5,770 nucleotides of DNA from an uncultured Acetatifactor sp. (lineage in GTDB: Bacteria; Bacillota; Clostridia; Lachnospirales; Lachnospiraceae). The DNA is taken from contig CAQUWW010000093.1 in the NCBI GenBank assembly GCA_948896875.1, positions 1-5,770 of the forward strand. Reading direction: 5' to 3'. The notes beneath the pieces are model-generated. The model did no database searches and was not told the origin of the DNA. It worked only from the letters and a program-made list of their open reading frames with translations. The position numbers and the translations under genes are program-made. Shown here in pieces: positions 1 to 5,400 of this stretch; the stretch's first letter is position 1; each line of letters starts with the position of its first letter.

Positions 1-62
1 AATCAGTAATCAGTAATCAGTAATCAGTAATCAGTAATCAGTAATCAGTAATCAGTAATCAG
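1..62. repeat. Heptanucleotide tandem repeat (unit AATCAGT)
   Basis: Eight perfect copies of AATCAGT occupy 1-56 and a ninth partial copy (AATCAG) fills 57-62, where G replaces the expected T and the Shine-Dalgarno begins. The array is cut by the left edge, so the true copy number is unknown. Because 7 is not a multiple of 3, each strand meets a stop codon in every frame (TAA on +, TGA on -), so the array is not coding. There is no sequence variation between copies, which suggests recent slippage or active homogenisation. It lies in the presumed 5' leader or promoter zone of the ankyrin gene. Confidence 0.97.
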
Positions 63-66
63 GAGG
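61..66 (+). promoter_or_regulatory. Ribosome binding site of the ankyrin gene
   Basis: A perfect AGGAGG sits 9 nt before the ATG at 76. Its first two bases are also the last two bases of the partial repeat copy, so the site is formed at the repeat boundary. A second ATG at 68-70 lies only 1 nt after the site and is followed at once by TAA (71-73), so it cannot encode a protein. Confidence 0.85.
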
Positions 67-75
67 AATGTAAGA

Positions 76-1371
76 ATGGTATACGATGCGGAGGAATACA
101 GGAAAAAGCGGCCGCTGGTGCTGGCGGGAGAGCTGAAAGCATCCGTGAACGATCTGTGGATTATGCTCTATGATCTGATAGGCACTTCCTTCATAGATCT
201 GAAAGAGGAGGGAAATCAGAAGACGCTGGAAGAGGCTGTGGCACTGTTTCAAATGCTGTTGTCAGTGGTGGACACAGACGATGACGAGGAGATGGACAGC
301 ATTTTCGAAGCTCTGGAAAATATGTTGAAAAGAGGAGCAACCATGGAGCGGGTTCTCGAGATGTTGAAAGAGGCCGACATCAGCTTTACCGAATTGCACT
401 ATCACAACAGAGAGCTAACGAACTTACGCGATTATCTGCTGATAAACTGTTTCAGTCTTGAGCTGGCGGAAACGATGGTGCGTCTGGGCGTGGATTTGAA
501 CGAACCGCTGATTAAGGGGAGAACACCGGCCTTTATCCTGGCACATGAGAGGAATTTCGAGGGTGCAGGCGGGTGGAACAACTATCAGAACGAGCTGGAT
601 GAGGCTTATGCGAAGCTGGTGGAGACGGTTTTCAGCGTGGAGTCCATGGAAGCGCTGGATGCGGAGGGCAGCTCCGCCGCTCATTGGGCTGTGAGACAAT
701 ACAAATTCCGAATGCTGTCGGCCATGCTGAAAAAGGGTGTGAATGTGAATCTGACACAGGATCAGCCCAGCGTGGCGGGGACCACCCTTTTACATATCGC
801 ATGTGAATACGGTTTTCCGAAGATGGTGCAGCTGTTGATGGAAGCGGGGGCCGACGATACTTTGCAGAATGCGAAAGAAGAAACGGCCGCCCACATGACG
901 GTCTCCCGGAATGTGCGTTATAAGACCATCAGCCCGGAGACGAGAGTGGAAATGATAAAACTGCTGGAACACGTGGATATTCCGGGGAGAAACGGAATTA
1001 CGCCGCTTATGGCGGCTCAGGACTATGATCTGCATGCATCCTATATTCTGACGCCGGTCTTCATCGAAAAGGGCGCGGATGTCAATAGAACAGATAATGC
1101 GGGGAATACCGCACTGCTTCTTCATGCCATATGGTACTGTGACAAAACGGTGGTGAAGGCCATGGTGAATGCAGGATATGATATCAATGCCAGAAATAGA
1201 GAAGGGAATACCATCCTTCATTACGCGATTAAGAACAAGAGCAGCGAGGTGGCAAGATATCTGCTGAAAAAGGGCGCAGATTATACTATTGTAAATGAAA
1301 AGCAAATCACGCCCCTGCAGATGGCTGTGGAAAACGGAATGGAAGAAGTGCTGTCCCTCATGGGGGTATAA
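76..1371 (+). CDS. Ankyrin-repeat protein
   Basis: A 431-residue soluble protein with no signal peptide or membrane segment, so probably cytoplasmic. Ankyrin repeats are helix-loop-helix scaffolds that bind other proteins; the partner here is unknown. Recognisable repeats run from about residue 196 to the C terminus: 197-228 (SSAAHWAV, then GVNVNLT), 235-265 (TTLLHIACEYGF, then EAGADDTLQN), a degenerate one at 268-300, 305-340 (NGITPLMAAQ, then EKGADVNRTD), 341-375 (GNTALLLHA, then AGYDINARN), 376-408 (EGNTILHYAIKNKS, then KKGADYTIVN) and a short capping repeat at 409-431. A further weak repeat may lie near 132-160 (VRLGVDLNEP, then GRTPAFILA). Residues 1-130 are helical-looking with an acidic patch (DTDDDEEMD, 66-74) and match nothing I recognise. 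The start is set by AGGAGG 9 nt upstream. Expression may be influenced by the repeat array just before it. Its stop is 3 bp from the stop of the convergent CYTH gene. The fold call is firm; the function is open. Confidence 0.93.
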   Translation: MVYDAEEYRKKRPLVLAGELKASVNDLWIMLYDLIGTSFIDLKEEGNQKTLEEAVALFQMLLSVVDTDDDEEMDSIFEALENMLKRGATMERVLEMLKEADISFTELHYHNRELTNLRDYLLINCFSLELAETMVRLGVDLNEPLIKGRTPAFILAHERNFEGAGGWNNYQNELDEAYAKLVETVFSVESMEALDAEGSSAAHWAVRQYKFRMLSAMLKKGVNVNLTQDQPSVAGTTLLHIACEYGFPKMVQLLMEAGADDTLQNAKEETAAHMTVSRNVRYKTISPETRVEMIKLLEHVDIPGRNGITPLMAAQDYDLHASYILTPVFIEKGADVNRTDNAGNTALLLHAIWYCDKTVVKAMVNAGYDINARNREGNTILHYAIKNKSSEVARYLLKKGADYTIVNEKQITPLQMAVENGMEEVLSLMGV

Positions 1372-1374
1372 AAC

Positions 1375-1881
1375 TTATGAGGACACAGAGGCCTGCAGCG
1401 CCATATAGGAATTATGGTATTCCTTCCGGTAGGTCACATCCTCGTCGAACCAGTCGGGAGGAATGAAGACCTCTGCGGCATCCCTGCTGCCGAATTCTAC
1501 TTCCGCCAGAATCAGAGGGGAAAAAGGCGGGTCGAACACGTCCAGCTCAATGGTCAGGCTATAGTCCGTGGGCGGGCTTGGAAGCCCCTTTTTCTCCTGA
1601 AAAGCGGGATTGGGCAGCGGAATCAGGTAGCGCTTTTTGGAGATAATCCTTCCGTCCGCCTTCCCACGCAGATGATAATACGCTTCCCGGTTCAGGGGAA
1701 GATTGGTCTCTTCTCGTTCCATCATGCCGTCGCCTTTATAAGTGAGATAGTATTCGTCGTCCTCCTTGCGGACGCGGACTACGGGCGAGGCATTCAGATA
1801 GGCCTGCTCTATGTGATGAAAAGGATAGCTTTCCAGATTGGCAGGCAGTTCTCTGATGGTAAATTTTCTTTCTATTTCCAT
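1375..1881 (-). CDS. CYTH-domain protein (triphosphate tunnel metalloenzyme family)
   Basis: A 168-residue protein whose N terminus MEIERKF carries the family signature ExExK (E2, E4, K6). CYTH proteins form a beta-barrel tunnel lined with charged residues that binds a triphosphate and metal ions. Known members are inorganic triphosphatases, thiamine triphosphatases and class IV adenylate cyclases. Other tunnel-type residues visible here are R36/R38 (VRVRK), K49 (TYKG), E55-E58, K82-R84 (SKKRY), E112/D114 (IELDVF) and E127/E129 (AEVEF). The C-terminal part (FDEDVTYRKEYHNSYMA) resembles the usual closing segment. The length is typical of single-domain bacterial members; there is no CHAD domain. 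The start is supported by AGGAGAG (1891-1897 on the minus strand) 9 nt before the ATG. The sequence does not show which triphosphate is used; inorganic tripolyphosphate or a nucleotide is plausible. It stands alone on this strand. Confidence 0.9.
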   Translation of the reverse strand: MEIERKFTIRELPANLESYPFHHIEQAYLNASPVVRVRKEDDEYYLTYKGDGMMEREETNLPLNREAYYHLRGKADGRIISKKRYLIPLPNPAFQEKKGLPSPPTDYSLTIELDVFDPPFSPLILAEVEFGSRDAAEVFIPPDWFDEDVTYRKEYHNSYMALQASVSS

Positions 1882-1890
1882 AATCTCTGT

Positions 1891-1897
1891 CTCTCCT
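1891..1897 (-). promoter_or_regulatory. Ribosome binding site of the CYTH gene
   Basis: Read on the minus strand this is AGGAGAG, 9 nt before the ATG at 1881. A TATATT-like box just upstream (1900-1905) would start transcription inside this site, so it is probably not the promoter. Confidence 0.75.
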
Positions 1898-1976
1898 GTA
1901 ATATATACTGACGGTTCCTAAAGTTTGCCATGGAATGCTCTTCTTCCATTGTTACCCGACTCACGAACGGAAAGAA

Positions 1977-2019
1977 TCATGAGCCGGCGGCAAATTTTAC
2001 CGCTCATGAGTATAGTATA
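1977..2019 (-). promoter_or_regulatory. Possible CYTH promoter with overlapping inverted repeat
   Basis: TCATGAGC (1977-1984) is repeated inverted as GCTCATGA (2002-2009), with a 17-nt centre. On the minus strand two TATACT boxes (2014-2009 and 2019-2014) overlap or border the right arm. Neither has a good -35 hexamer at 17 bp (the best is TTCCAG at 18 bp). If one is the -10 box, the inverted repeat would cover the transcription start, the usual place for a repressor operator. The arms are seen; the regulatory role is inference. Confidence 0.3.
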
Positions 2020-2051
2020 TGACATTGGATGGCTGGAATTCTTAATTCATC

Positions 2052-2089
2052 ACAATAGAATCCTTGCAGAGCTTGGATTCTATTGTTTT
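2052..2089 (+). terminator. Terminator-like hairpin, rightward
   Basis: ACAATAGAATCC (2052-2063) pairs perfectly with GGATTCTATTGT (2075-2086), giving a 12-bp stem with an 11-nt loop, followed by a short T run (2086-2089). The opposite strand has no T run, so it would act rightward. The T run is short and the stem A+T-rich, so termination may be weak. No + strand gene ends nearby; the nearest is the ankyrin gene, about 680 bp upstream. Confidence 0.45.
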
Positions 2090-2143
2090 GACCTGAAATT
2101 TGTGGCAGGATTTCCATTTGGCCATTTCCTGTTGGGAACAATG

Positions 2144-2188
2144 TAATTAGCAGCAGTTCAGTGACTGTCTGAACTGTTACTGTAATTA
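2144..2188. repeat. Long imperfect palindrome upstream of the DJ-1 promoter
   Basis: The core is CAGTTCAG (2154-2161) pairing with CTGAACTG (2169-2176) around a 7-nt centre. Outside it, CAG (2151-2153) can pair with CTG (2180-2182), and TAATTA (2144-2149) with TAATTA (2183-2188). A single G on the left and TTA on the right are left as bulges, for 17 paired positions in total. There is no T run, so it is not a simple terminator. It ends 32 bp before the -35 box of the DJ-1 promoter, which would fit an activator or repressor site, but that role is inferred. Confidence 0.6.
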
Positions 2189-2220
2189 TACCATATTTCC
2201 CCTGAAATCCAAAGCGGTAA

Positions 2221-2249
2221 TTGAAATATTTGCGGGAAACATGTATACT
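2221..2249 (+). promoter_or_regulatory. Sigma-A-type promoter for the DJ-1/fcl/aminopeptidase unit
   Basis: TTGAAA (2221-2226) and TATACT (2244-2249) are separated by exactly 17 bp and each differs from consensus by one base. Transcription would start near 2256, giving a leader of about 70 nt before the ATG at 2328. This is the best promoter match I found in the window. Confidence 0.75.
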
Positions 2250-2277
2250 GATTTTAAATACATTGTAAAAAGAACCG

Positions 2278-2317
2278 CTCTCTCGGAGTTGTGCGTAGAG
2301 AGAAAAAGAAAGAGAGG
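2278..2317 (+). promoter_or_regulatory. DJ-1 leader: CT-rich tract facing two GA-rich tracts, including the RBS
   Basis: The ribosome binding site is AGAGAGG (2311-2317), 10 nt before the ATG at 2328. Upstream, CTCTCT (2278-2283) can pair either with AGAGAG at 2297-2302 or with the AGAGAG inside the ribosome binding site. The two pairings exclude each other. The stems are only 6 bp, so this may be chance in a purine-rich leader. Confidence 0.4.
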
Positions 2318-2327
2318 AATAAGCAAA

Positions 2328-2891
2328 ATGAAGAAAATAGCAGTATTTTTTGGAGAGGGATACGAGGAGATCGAGGCCCTGACAGTGGTGGATATCTGCC
2401 GCAGATGCGGTCTGGAGGTGAGCATGGTCTCCATTACGGAGGAAACCATGGTAAGGGGCTCCCACGGAATCAATGTGCAGATGGACAGCACTTTTTCCGA
2501 AGCGAAGTTCGAGGAATACGATATGCTGGTGCTTCCGGGCGGCATGCCTGGAACGAAGAATCTGGAGGCCCATGAGGGACTGATGGCACAGGTGGACGCC
2601 TTTTACGGGGCGGGAAAATATATCGGCGCCATCTGCGCGGCTCCCAGCATTTTCGGGCACAGAGGGATTCTGAAGGGAAGAAATGCCTGCAGCTATCCCA
2701 GCTTTGAGAGTCATCTGGAGGGGGCAAAGGTCACAGCCGGCCCGGTGGAAATCTCGGATCATGTGGTCACTTCCCGGGGAATGGGAACGGCCATTGACTT
2801 TGCGCTGGCCATTGCCGGAATCTTCTGCGGGAAGGATAAGGCCGCACAGATGGCGGAATCCATTGTATACGGGGGGAACAGTGCCGTATGA
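2328..2891 (+). CDS. DJ-1/PfpI-family protein (YajL/ThiJ-like)
   Basis: A 187-residue protein, close to the size of human DJ-1 and E. coli YajL. The fold is the class I glutamine amidotransferase-like flavodoxin-type fold. The reactive cysteine is C103 in GAICAAP, at the nucleophile elbow, and the conserved acidic partner is E16 in GYEEIEAL. SRGMGTAIDFALAI (149-162) matches the conserved C-terminal motif. The histidine that many family members carry after the elbow is not evident (NACSYPSFE, 119-127), as in the YajL/DJ-1 branch rather than the PfpI protease branch. Family roles include protection against oxidative or carbonyl stress; a deglycase activity is reported but debated. The start at 2328 is chosen over 2241 because the extra N-terminal residues are basic and unlike the family, and AGAGAGG lies 10 nt upstream. 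It is the first gene of a predicted operon; its TGA overlaps the next ATG. Confidence 0.93.
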   Translation: MKKIAVFFGEGYEEIEALTVVDICRRCGLEVSMVSITEETMVRGSHGINVQMDSTFSEAKFEEYDMLVLPGGMPGTKNLEAHEGLMAQVDAFYGAGKYIGAICAAPSIFGHRGILKGRNACSYPSFESHLEGAKVTAGPVEISDHVVTSRGMGTAIDFALAIAGIFCGKDKAAQMAESIVYGGNSAV

Positions 2892-3832
2892 TGGAAAAAA
2901 GTGCGAAAATATACGTGGCCGGGCATCGGGGTATGGTAGGAAGCGCCATCTGCCGGGCACTTGAGAGAAACGGATATACCAACCTTCTGACCAGAACCCA
3001 TAAGGAGCTGAATCTGTGCAGGCAGGACCAGGTGGAGGACTTCTTTGCCCTGGAGAAGCCGGAATATGTGTTCCTTGCGGCGGCAAAGGTGGGGGGCATC
3101 ATGGCCAACAGTGAAGCTCTGGCTGATTTTATGTATGAAAATATGACGTTGGAAATGAATGTGATTCATTCGGCCTGGAAAAACGGGTGCAGGAAGCTGC
3201 TCTTCCTGGGCAGCAGCTGTATCTATCCCCGGATGGCTCCTCAGCCAATGAAGGAGAGCTGTCTGCTGACCGGAGAGCTGGAGAAGACCAATGAGGCTTA
3301 TGCGCTGGCGAAGATTTCCGGATTGAAGTACTGTGAGTTCCTGAACCGTCAGTATGATACGGATTATATCAGTGTCATGCCCACCAATCTGTACGGCCCC
3401 AATGACAATTATCATCCCACCCACAGCCATGTGCTTCCGGCCCTGATACGCCGGTTCCACGAGGCGAAGGAGGCGAAGGCGGCGGAAGTGGTGTGCTGGG
3501 GGACAGGCTCCCCGCTGAGAGAGTTCCTGTATGTGGACGACCTGGCGGATGCCTGTGTCTATCTGATGAATACTTACAGCGGCAACGAAACTGTGAATCT
3601 GGGAACCGGGAAGGAGCTGACCATCAAGGAGCTGGCGGAACTGGTGGCTCGGGTGGTGGGCTACGAAGGGACCATCAGGTGGGATACCTCCAAACCGGAC
3701 GGAACCCCCAGAAAGCTGCTGGATGTAAGCAAGCTGGAGAGCCTGGGTTATCATTATACCACGGAGCTGGAGGACGGCATCCGGCTGGCCTATCAGGATT
3801 TCCTGGAAAATCCCATGCGGGCGGAGCGGTGA
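2888..3832 (+). CDS. fcl: GDP-L-fucose synthase
   Basis: A 314-residue NADPH-dependent short-chain dehydrogenase of the extended type. It performs the epimerisation and reduction of GDP-4-keto-6-deoxymannose to GDP-L-fucose in the cytoplasm. The N-terminal cofactor motif is GHRGMVGSA (12-20), almost identical to that of the E. coli enzyme. The catalytic set is visible: SSC (109-111), Y138 and K142 (YALAK), and H181 in NYHPTHSHVLPAL. The C-terminal substrate part has REFLYVDDLADA (211-222) and PDGTPRKLLDVSKL (270-283), both family hallmarks. The length is normal. The ATG overlaps the upstream TGA as ATGA, so translation is probably coupled to the DJ-1 gene; the second ATG at 2891 is possible. 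The G run at 2871-2876 may serve as ribosome binding site. The partner enzyme GDP-mannose 4,6-dehydratase (gmd), often adjacent, is not in this window. Product use in capsule or surface glycan is inferred. Confidence 0.96.
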   Translation: MMEKSAKIYVAGHRGMVGSAICRALERNGYTNLLTRTHKELNLCRQDQVEDFFALEKPEYVFLAAAKVGGIMANSEALADFMYENMTLEMNVIHSAWKNGCRKLLFLGSSCIYPRMAPQPMKESCLLTGELEKTNEAYALAKISGLKYCEFLNRQYDTDYISVMPTNLYGPNDNYHPTHSHVLPALIRRFHEAKEAKAAEVVCWGTGSPLREFLYVDDLADACVYLMNTYSGNETVNLGTGKELTIKELAELVARVVGYEGTIRWDTSKPDGTPRKLLDVSKLESLGYHYTTELEDGIRLAYQDFLENPMRAER

Positions 3833-3879
3833 TGGGAAGGAACCGGAGGCAAGAAAGAAACGGAGGGCGACGAACTGAT

Positions 3880-5169
3880 ATGAAGGAATATGTGAAATGT
3901 GCGAAGGACATGCTGGATTTTATAGAGAAGAGCCCCACCTGTTTCCAGGCGGTGGCAAATGTGTCCGCAGCGCTGACAAAGGAGGGATACAGGAAGCTGG
4001 AGGAGAAGGAGGACTGGGAGCTTATGCCGGGTCAGGGCTATTATGTGACCAGAAATGATTCGTCGCTGATTGCTTTCCGGATTCCGAAGGAGGGGTGTCC
4101 CGCAGGCTTTCATCTGACTGCGGCTCACAGCGATTCCCCTTCCTTTAAGCTGAAGGAAAATCCGGAGATAGCTGTGGAGAATCTGTACGTGAAGCTGAAC
4201 ACGGAAAAGTACGGAGGCATGATTCTCTCCACCTGGATGGACAGGGCATTGTCTGTGGCAGGGCGTGTTGTGGTGAAGAAAAAAGAGGGGACAGAGACCA
4301 GGCTGGTGAACCTGGAGAAGGACCTGCTTGTGATTCCCAGCGTTGCCATTCATTTAAACCGCGAGGCCAACAAGGGAACGGAATTAAATCCACAGGTGGA
4401 CATGCTGCCCTTGTATGCGGGCAGCAGTGACGGGAAAAAGAAAAACCTGCTGATGAGACGGATTGCCAGGGCGGCGGGAGTGAAGCCGGAGGAGATTTTG
4501 GGACATGACCTGTTTCTGTACACAAAAGAAAAGGGCAGAATCTGGGGAGAAAACGGCGAGTTTGTGCTTTCCCCCAGGTTGGATGACCTCCAGTGTGTAT
4601 ATGCCTCCATGAAGGCATTTCTGAAAAGCGAACCGAAGCATTATATCAATGTATGTGCCATATTTGACAATGAGGAAGTGGGAAGCGGCACAAAACAGGG
4701 AGCGAATTCCACTTTCCTGGAGGATACCCTGTGGAGAATCGGCGAGAGCATGGAGCTGAGCCGAAGCGAATTTTTGAGACTGATTGCGGGAAGCTTTCTG
4801 ATTTCCGCGGACAATGCCCACGGGGTGCACCCCAACCACCCGGAGAAGTACGACCCCACCAACAGGCCCTGCCTGAACGGCGGCATCGTGATTAAGTTCC
4901 ACGGCAGTCAGAAATATGCCACGGACGCGGTGTCTGCGGCGAAGATGCGCAGTATCTGTGAGACCGCGGGAGTGCCCTGTCAGACCTATGCCAATCGTTC
5001 CGACATTGCGGGAGGCTCCACACTGGGCAACATTTCCACCTCTCATGTGTCCGTTTCCAGCGTGGATATCGGTCTGCCCCAGCTGGCCATGCACTCGGCG
5101 GTGGAGACCGGGGGAGTGAAGGATACGAAATATGCTGTGGACGCTTTCAGGGTGTTTTTCGGTGAATGA
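3880..5169 (+). CDS. apeB: M18-family metalloaminopeptidase
   Basis: A 429-residue cytosolic exopeptidase that removes N-terminal residues, typically acidic ones in the aspartyl aminopeptidase group, using a pair of metal ions; family members form large dodecameric shells. The metal and catalytic residues are all present: H83 and D85 (AAHSDSPS), D235 (SPRLDDLQ), E265/E266 (DNEEVGSG), D311 (ISADNAHGVHPNH) and H405 (LAMHSAVETGG). The length agrees with the bacterial aminopeptidase 2 (ApeB) type. The start at 3880 is chosen because MKEYVKCAKDMLDFIEKSP matches the usual beginning of the family; GGAGGG (3862-3867) lies 12 nt upstream, a rather long spacing. An in-frame ATG at 3832 overlaps the fcl stop as TGATG and would add 16 residues rich in Arg, Asn and Gly, not family-like. 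It is the last gene of the predicted operon. The family call is secure; the symbol is less so. Confidence 0.93.
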   Translation: MKEYVKCAKDMLDFIEKSPTCFQAVANVSAALTKEGYRKLEEKEDWELMPGQGYYVTRNDSSLIAFRIPKEGCPAGFHLTAAHSDSPSFKLKENPEIAVENLYVKLNTEKYGGMILSTWMDRALSVAGRVVVKKKEGTETRLVNLEKDLLVIPSVAIHLNREANKGTELNPQVDMLPLYAGSSDGKKKNLLMRRIARAAGVKPEEILGHDLFLYTKEKGRIWGENGEFVLSPRLDDLQCVYASMKAFLKSEPKHYINVCAIFDNEEVGSGTKQGANSTFLEDTLWRIGESMELSRSEFLRLIAGSFLISADNAHGVHPNHPEKYDPTNRPCLNGGIVIKFHGSQKYATDAVSAAKMRSICETAGVPCQTYANRSDIAGGSTLGNISTSHVSVSSVDIGLPQLAMHSAVETGGVKDTKYAVDAFRVFFGE

Positions 5170-5198
5170 CAGCCTTTTGGACATTATGCAGAAAGCAG

Positions 5199-5285
5199 CA
5201 CGAAGGACATGTGACATACCTATACGGTGAAAATGTACATGACGGAATCGAGCAGCGTTGTTCCACAACGATACATGTCCTTGTG
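5199..5285. repeat. Inverted-repeat cluster after the aminopeptidase gene
   Basis: AAGGACATGT (5203-5212) is repeated inverted as ACATGTCCTT (5273-5282). The pairing extends with CAC (5199-5201) and GTG (5283-5285) past one bulged G. Inside lies a tight hairpin, CGTTGT (5256-5261) with ACAACG (5265-5270) and a 3-nt loop. Alternatively, the left arm CATGTGACAT (5208-5217) can pair with ATGTACATG (5233-5241) with one bulge, which would prevent the long-range pairing. No T run follows, so it is not a standard terminator. It could be a small repeat element, a processed RNA structure or a regulator-binding cluster. Confidence 0.55.
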
Positions 5286-5310
5286 TCCAGCGACAGTATT
5301 TTCAGATACA

Positions 5311-5329
5311 CATTTTGACACCGAAAATG
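5311..5329. repeat. Short inverted repeat ahead of cutC
   Basis: CATTTT (5311-5316) and AAAATG (5324-5329) flank a 7-nt centre. A consensus -35 hexamer, TTGACA, lies at 5315-5320 inside it, but no -10 box follows at the right distance: the nearest candidate, CATACT (5332-5337), leaves only 11 bp. I therefore do not call a promoter. Confidence 0.4.
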
Positions 5330-5388
5330 GCCATACTTCTCCGAAGACCGCAGGGAGATGAGGATAAAAGGGGAATGGAAGGAAAATC

Positions 5389-5393
5389 AGGAG
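5389..5393 (+). promoter_or_regulatory. Ribosome binding site of cutC
   Basis: AGGAG lies 7 nt before the ATG at 5401, an optimal distance, and fixes the start. Confidence 0.8.
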
Positions 5394-5400
5394 ACTTACC

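Larger units (their letters stand above)
1882..2327. other. 446-bp divergent intergenic region
   Basis: This gap separates the leftward CYTH gene from the rightward DJ-1 gene, so promoters for both should lie here. The open frame at 1925-2146 has no ribosome binding site and no recognisable protein sequence, and I do not regard it as a gene. What I can see is three inverted repeats (1977-2009, 2052-2086, 2144-2188), one good rightward promoter (2221-2249) and a purine-rich leader before the DJ-1 gene. The region is more A+T-rich than the flanking genes. Confidence 0.8.

Noticed and set aside
1..62. CRISPR array
   Set aside because: Units are 7 bp, contiguous and without spacers.
1900..1930. 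TATATT box as CYTH promoter
   Set aside because: Transcription would begin within the ribosome binding site and there is no credible -35 box.
1925..2146. 73-residue open frame on the + strand in the divergent gap
   Set aside because: It has no Shine-Dalgarno before the ATG, no recognisable protein sequence, and it contains the hairpin at 2052-2086.
2241..2327. Upstream start of the DJ-1 gene
   Set aside because: The added 29 residues are basic and not family-like, and this ATG overlaps the promoter -10 region, so the mRNA would begin after it.
2004..3086. 360-residue open frame on the minus strand
   Set aside because: It runs antisense through the DJ-1 gene and part of fcl, has no ribosome binding site and shows no family motif; the + strand genes explain this DNA.
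3461..3478. Perfect tandem duplication of GAGGCGAAG inside fcl
   Set aside because: It encodes EAKEAK in a surface segment; the protein length there agrees with the E. coli enzyme as I recall it, so it is not an insertion.
2759..3754. 331-residue open frame on the minus strand
   Set aside because: It is antisense to fcl, whose catalytic motifs are intact; the composition is that of an opposite-strand shadow.
4384..5268. 294-residue open frame on the minus strand
   Set aside because: It is antisense to the M18 aminopeptidase and has His/Arg-rich shadow composition.
5311..5343. Promoter for cutC based on TTGACA at 5315-5320
   Set aside because: No -10 hexamer lies 16-18 bp downstream; CATACT leaves only an 11-bp spacer.
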